From the NCBI GenBank assembly GCA_946626395.1, contig CAMOUF010000305.1, positions 1 to 6,236 on the forward strand: 6,236 nt of DNA. The letters are read 5' to 3'. The notes beneath the pieces were generated by a model. The model ran no database searches, had not been told where the DNA came from, and worked only from the letters and a program-made list of their open reading frames with translations. Position numbers and translations under genes: made by a program. Below, piece after piece: positions 6,055 through 6,236 of this stretch. The DNA is from an uncultured Clostridia bacterium (GTDB taxonomy: Bacteria; Bacillota; Clostridia; Christensenellales; Aristaeellaceae). Every line of letters starts with the position of its first letter. The stretch's first letter is position 1.

Positions 6055-6204
6055 ATGAAGAACATGAAGGAAATGGACAACGAGAAACTGAACCTGAACG
6101 AACTGGAACAGGCGAACGGCGGATTCGTCCTGGCCGCTTTCATCACGGCGGCCATCGGCGGCGCCATCGCCGGAGCCATCACCTACTACGAATTGAAGCG
6201 CTGA
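6055..6204 (+). CDS. Double-glycine leader peptide precursor, class II bacteriocin-like
   Basis: This 49-residue precursor is too short for routine ORF calling. Residues 1-23 form a double-glycine leader ending LNLNELEQANGG. Counting back from the cleavage site, it has Gly-Gly at -1/-2, Leu at -7, Glu at -8 and Leu at -12, the pattern read by C39-peptidase ABC exporters; the -4 position is Ala where a larger hydrophobic residue is usual. The mature peptide (24-49, 26 residues) starts FVLAAF, is strongly hydrophobic, has the GxxxG motif GAIAG (Gly36-Gly40) within a run of small residues (AAIGGAIAGA), and ends in the polar tail YYELKR. This is the design of two-peptide (class IIb, lactobin/cerein 7B-like) bacteriocins, in which GxxxG faces pair two helices in the target membrane. 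There are no cysteines, so no disulfide or lanthionine is expected in the core. It could instead be an exported signal peptide. No partner peptide, immunity gene or transporter is visible in this window. Confidence 0.85.
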   Translation: MKNMKEMDNEKLNLNELEQANGGFVLAAFITAAIGGAIAGAITYYELKR

Positions 6205-6236
6205 CAAACGGCTGAACGAGCTGAAATAAAACGAAA
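6205..6236. other. Short 3' flank of the peptide gene
   Basis: The 32 bases after the stop codon are AT-rich at their end and contain no terminator stem. Transcription may thus continue into a following gene outside the window. Confidence 0.4.

Noticed and set aside
1..6236. CRISPR arrays, tRNA or rRNA genes, transposase genes
   Set aside because: I saw no regularly spaced repeats, no tRNA-like cloverleaf or rRNA signature sequence, and no transposase or integrase motif.

Overview
The window looks like a stretch of chromosome from a moderately GC-rich, low-branching Gram-positive bacterium, most likely a gut-type Clostridia (Oscillospiraceae or Christensenellales-like). The evidence is strong AGGAGG-type ribosome binding sites, tightly packed genes, genes that are clearly GC-rich with AT-richer spacers, and a palindromic CTCCCCT/AGGGGAG element of a kind I recall from such genomes. 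The taxonomic call is an inference; there is no rRNA or marker gene here.

Left block (1-3525, + strand): three genes in a row with short gaps of about 35-38 bases, probably one operon. They are the C-terminal half of an M29-family metallo-aminopeptidase cut by the window edge, a complete Xaa-Pro aminopeptidase (M24B, PepP-like) with all metal ligands, and a 533-residue cytoplasmic alpha/beta hydrolase. The hydrolase seems to contain two hydrolase-like halves, of which only the second keeps a full GxSxG nucleophile elbow. Together they suggest intracellular peptide breakdown plus an ester- or amide-cleaving activity of unknown substrate.

Middle spacer (3526-3802): no gene. It holds a 187-base, nearly palindromic MITE-like element (3561-3747) with terminal inverted repeats, four small internal hairpins and a possible 6-base target duplication. 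It is followed by a strong stem-loop with T-rich tails on both strands, a bidirectional terminator between convergent transcription units.

Right block (5730-3803, - strand): a two-gene operon. The first gene encodes a secreted NAGPA/DUF2233-type phosphodiester glycosidase. The second encodes a polytopic membrane protein that is a divergent relative of prolipoprotein diacylglyceryl transferase (Lgt). It keeps the Lgt layout but has substitutions at canonical catalytic positions and an extra C-terminal membrane part. The pair points to cell-envelope or glycolipid chemistry.

Right edge (6055-6204, + strand): a short gene encodes a 49-residue peptide with a textbook double-glycine leader and a 26-residue hydrophobic, GxxxG-containing mature part. 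It looks like a class II (two-peptide-type) bacteriocin precursor or a related exported peptide. It is the most interesting item in the window; any partner peptide, immunity protein or C39-peptidase ABC transporter would lie beyond base 6236.
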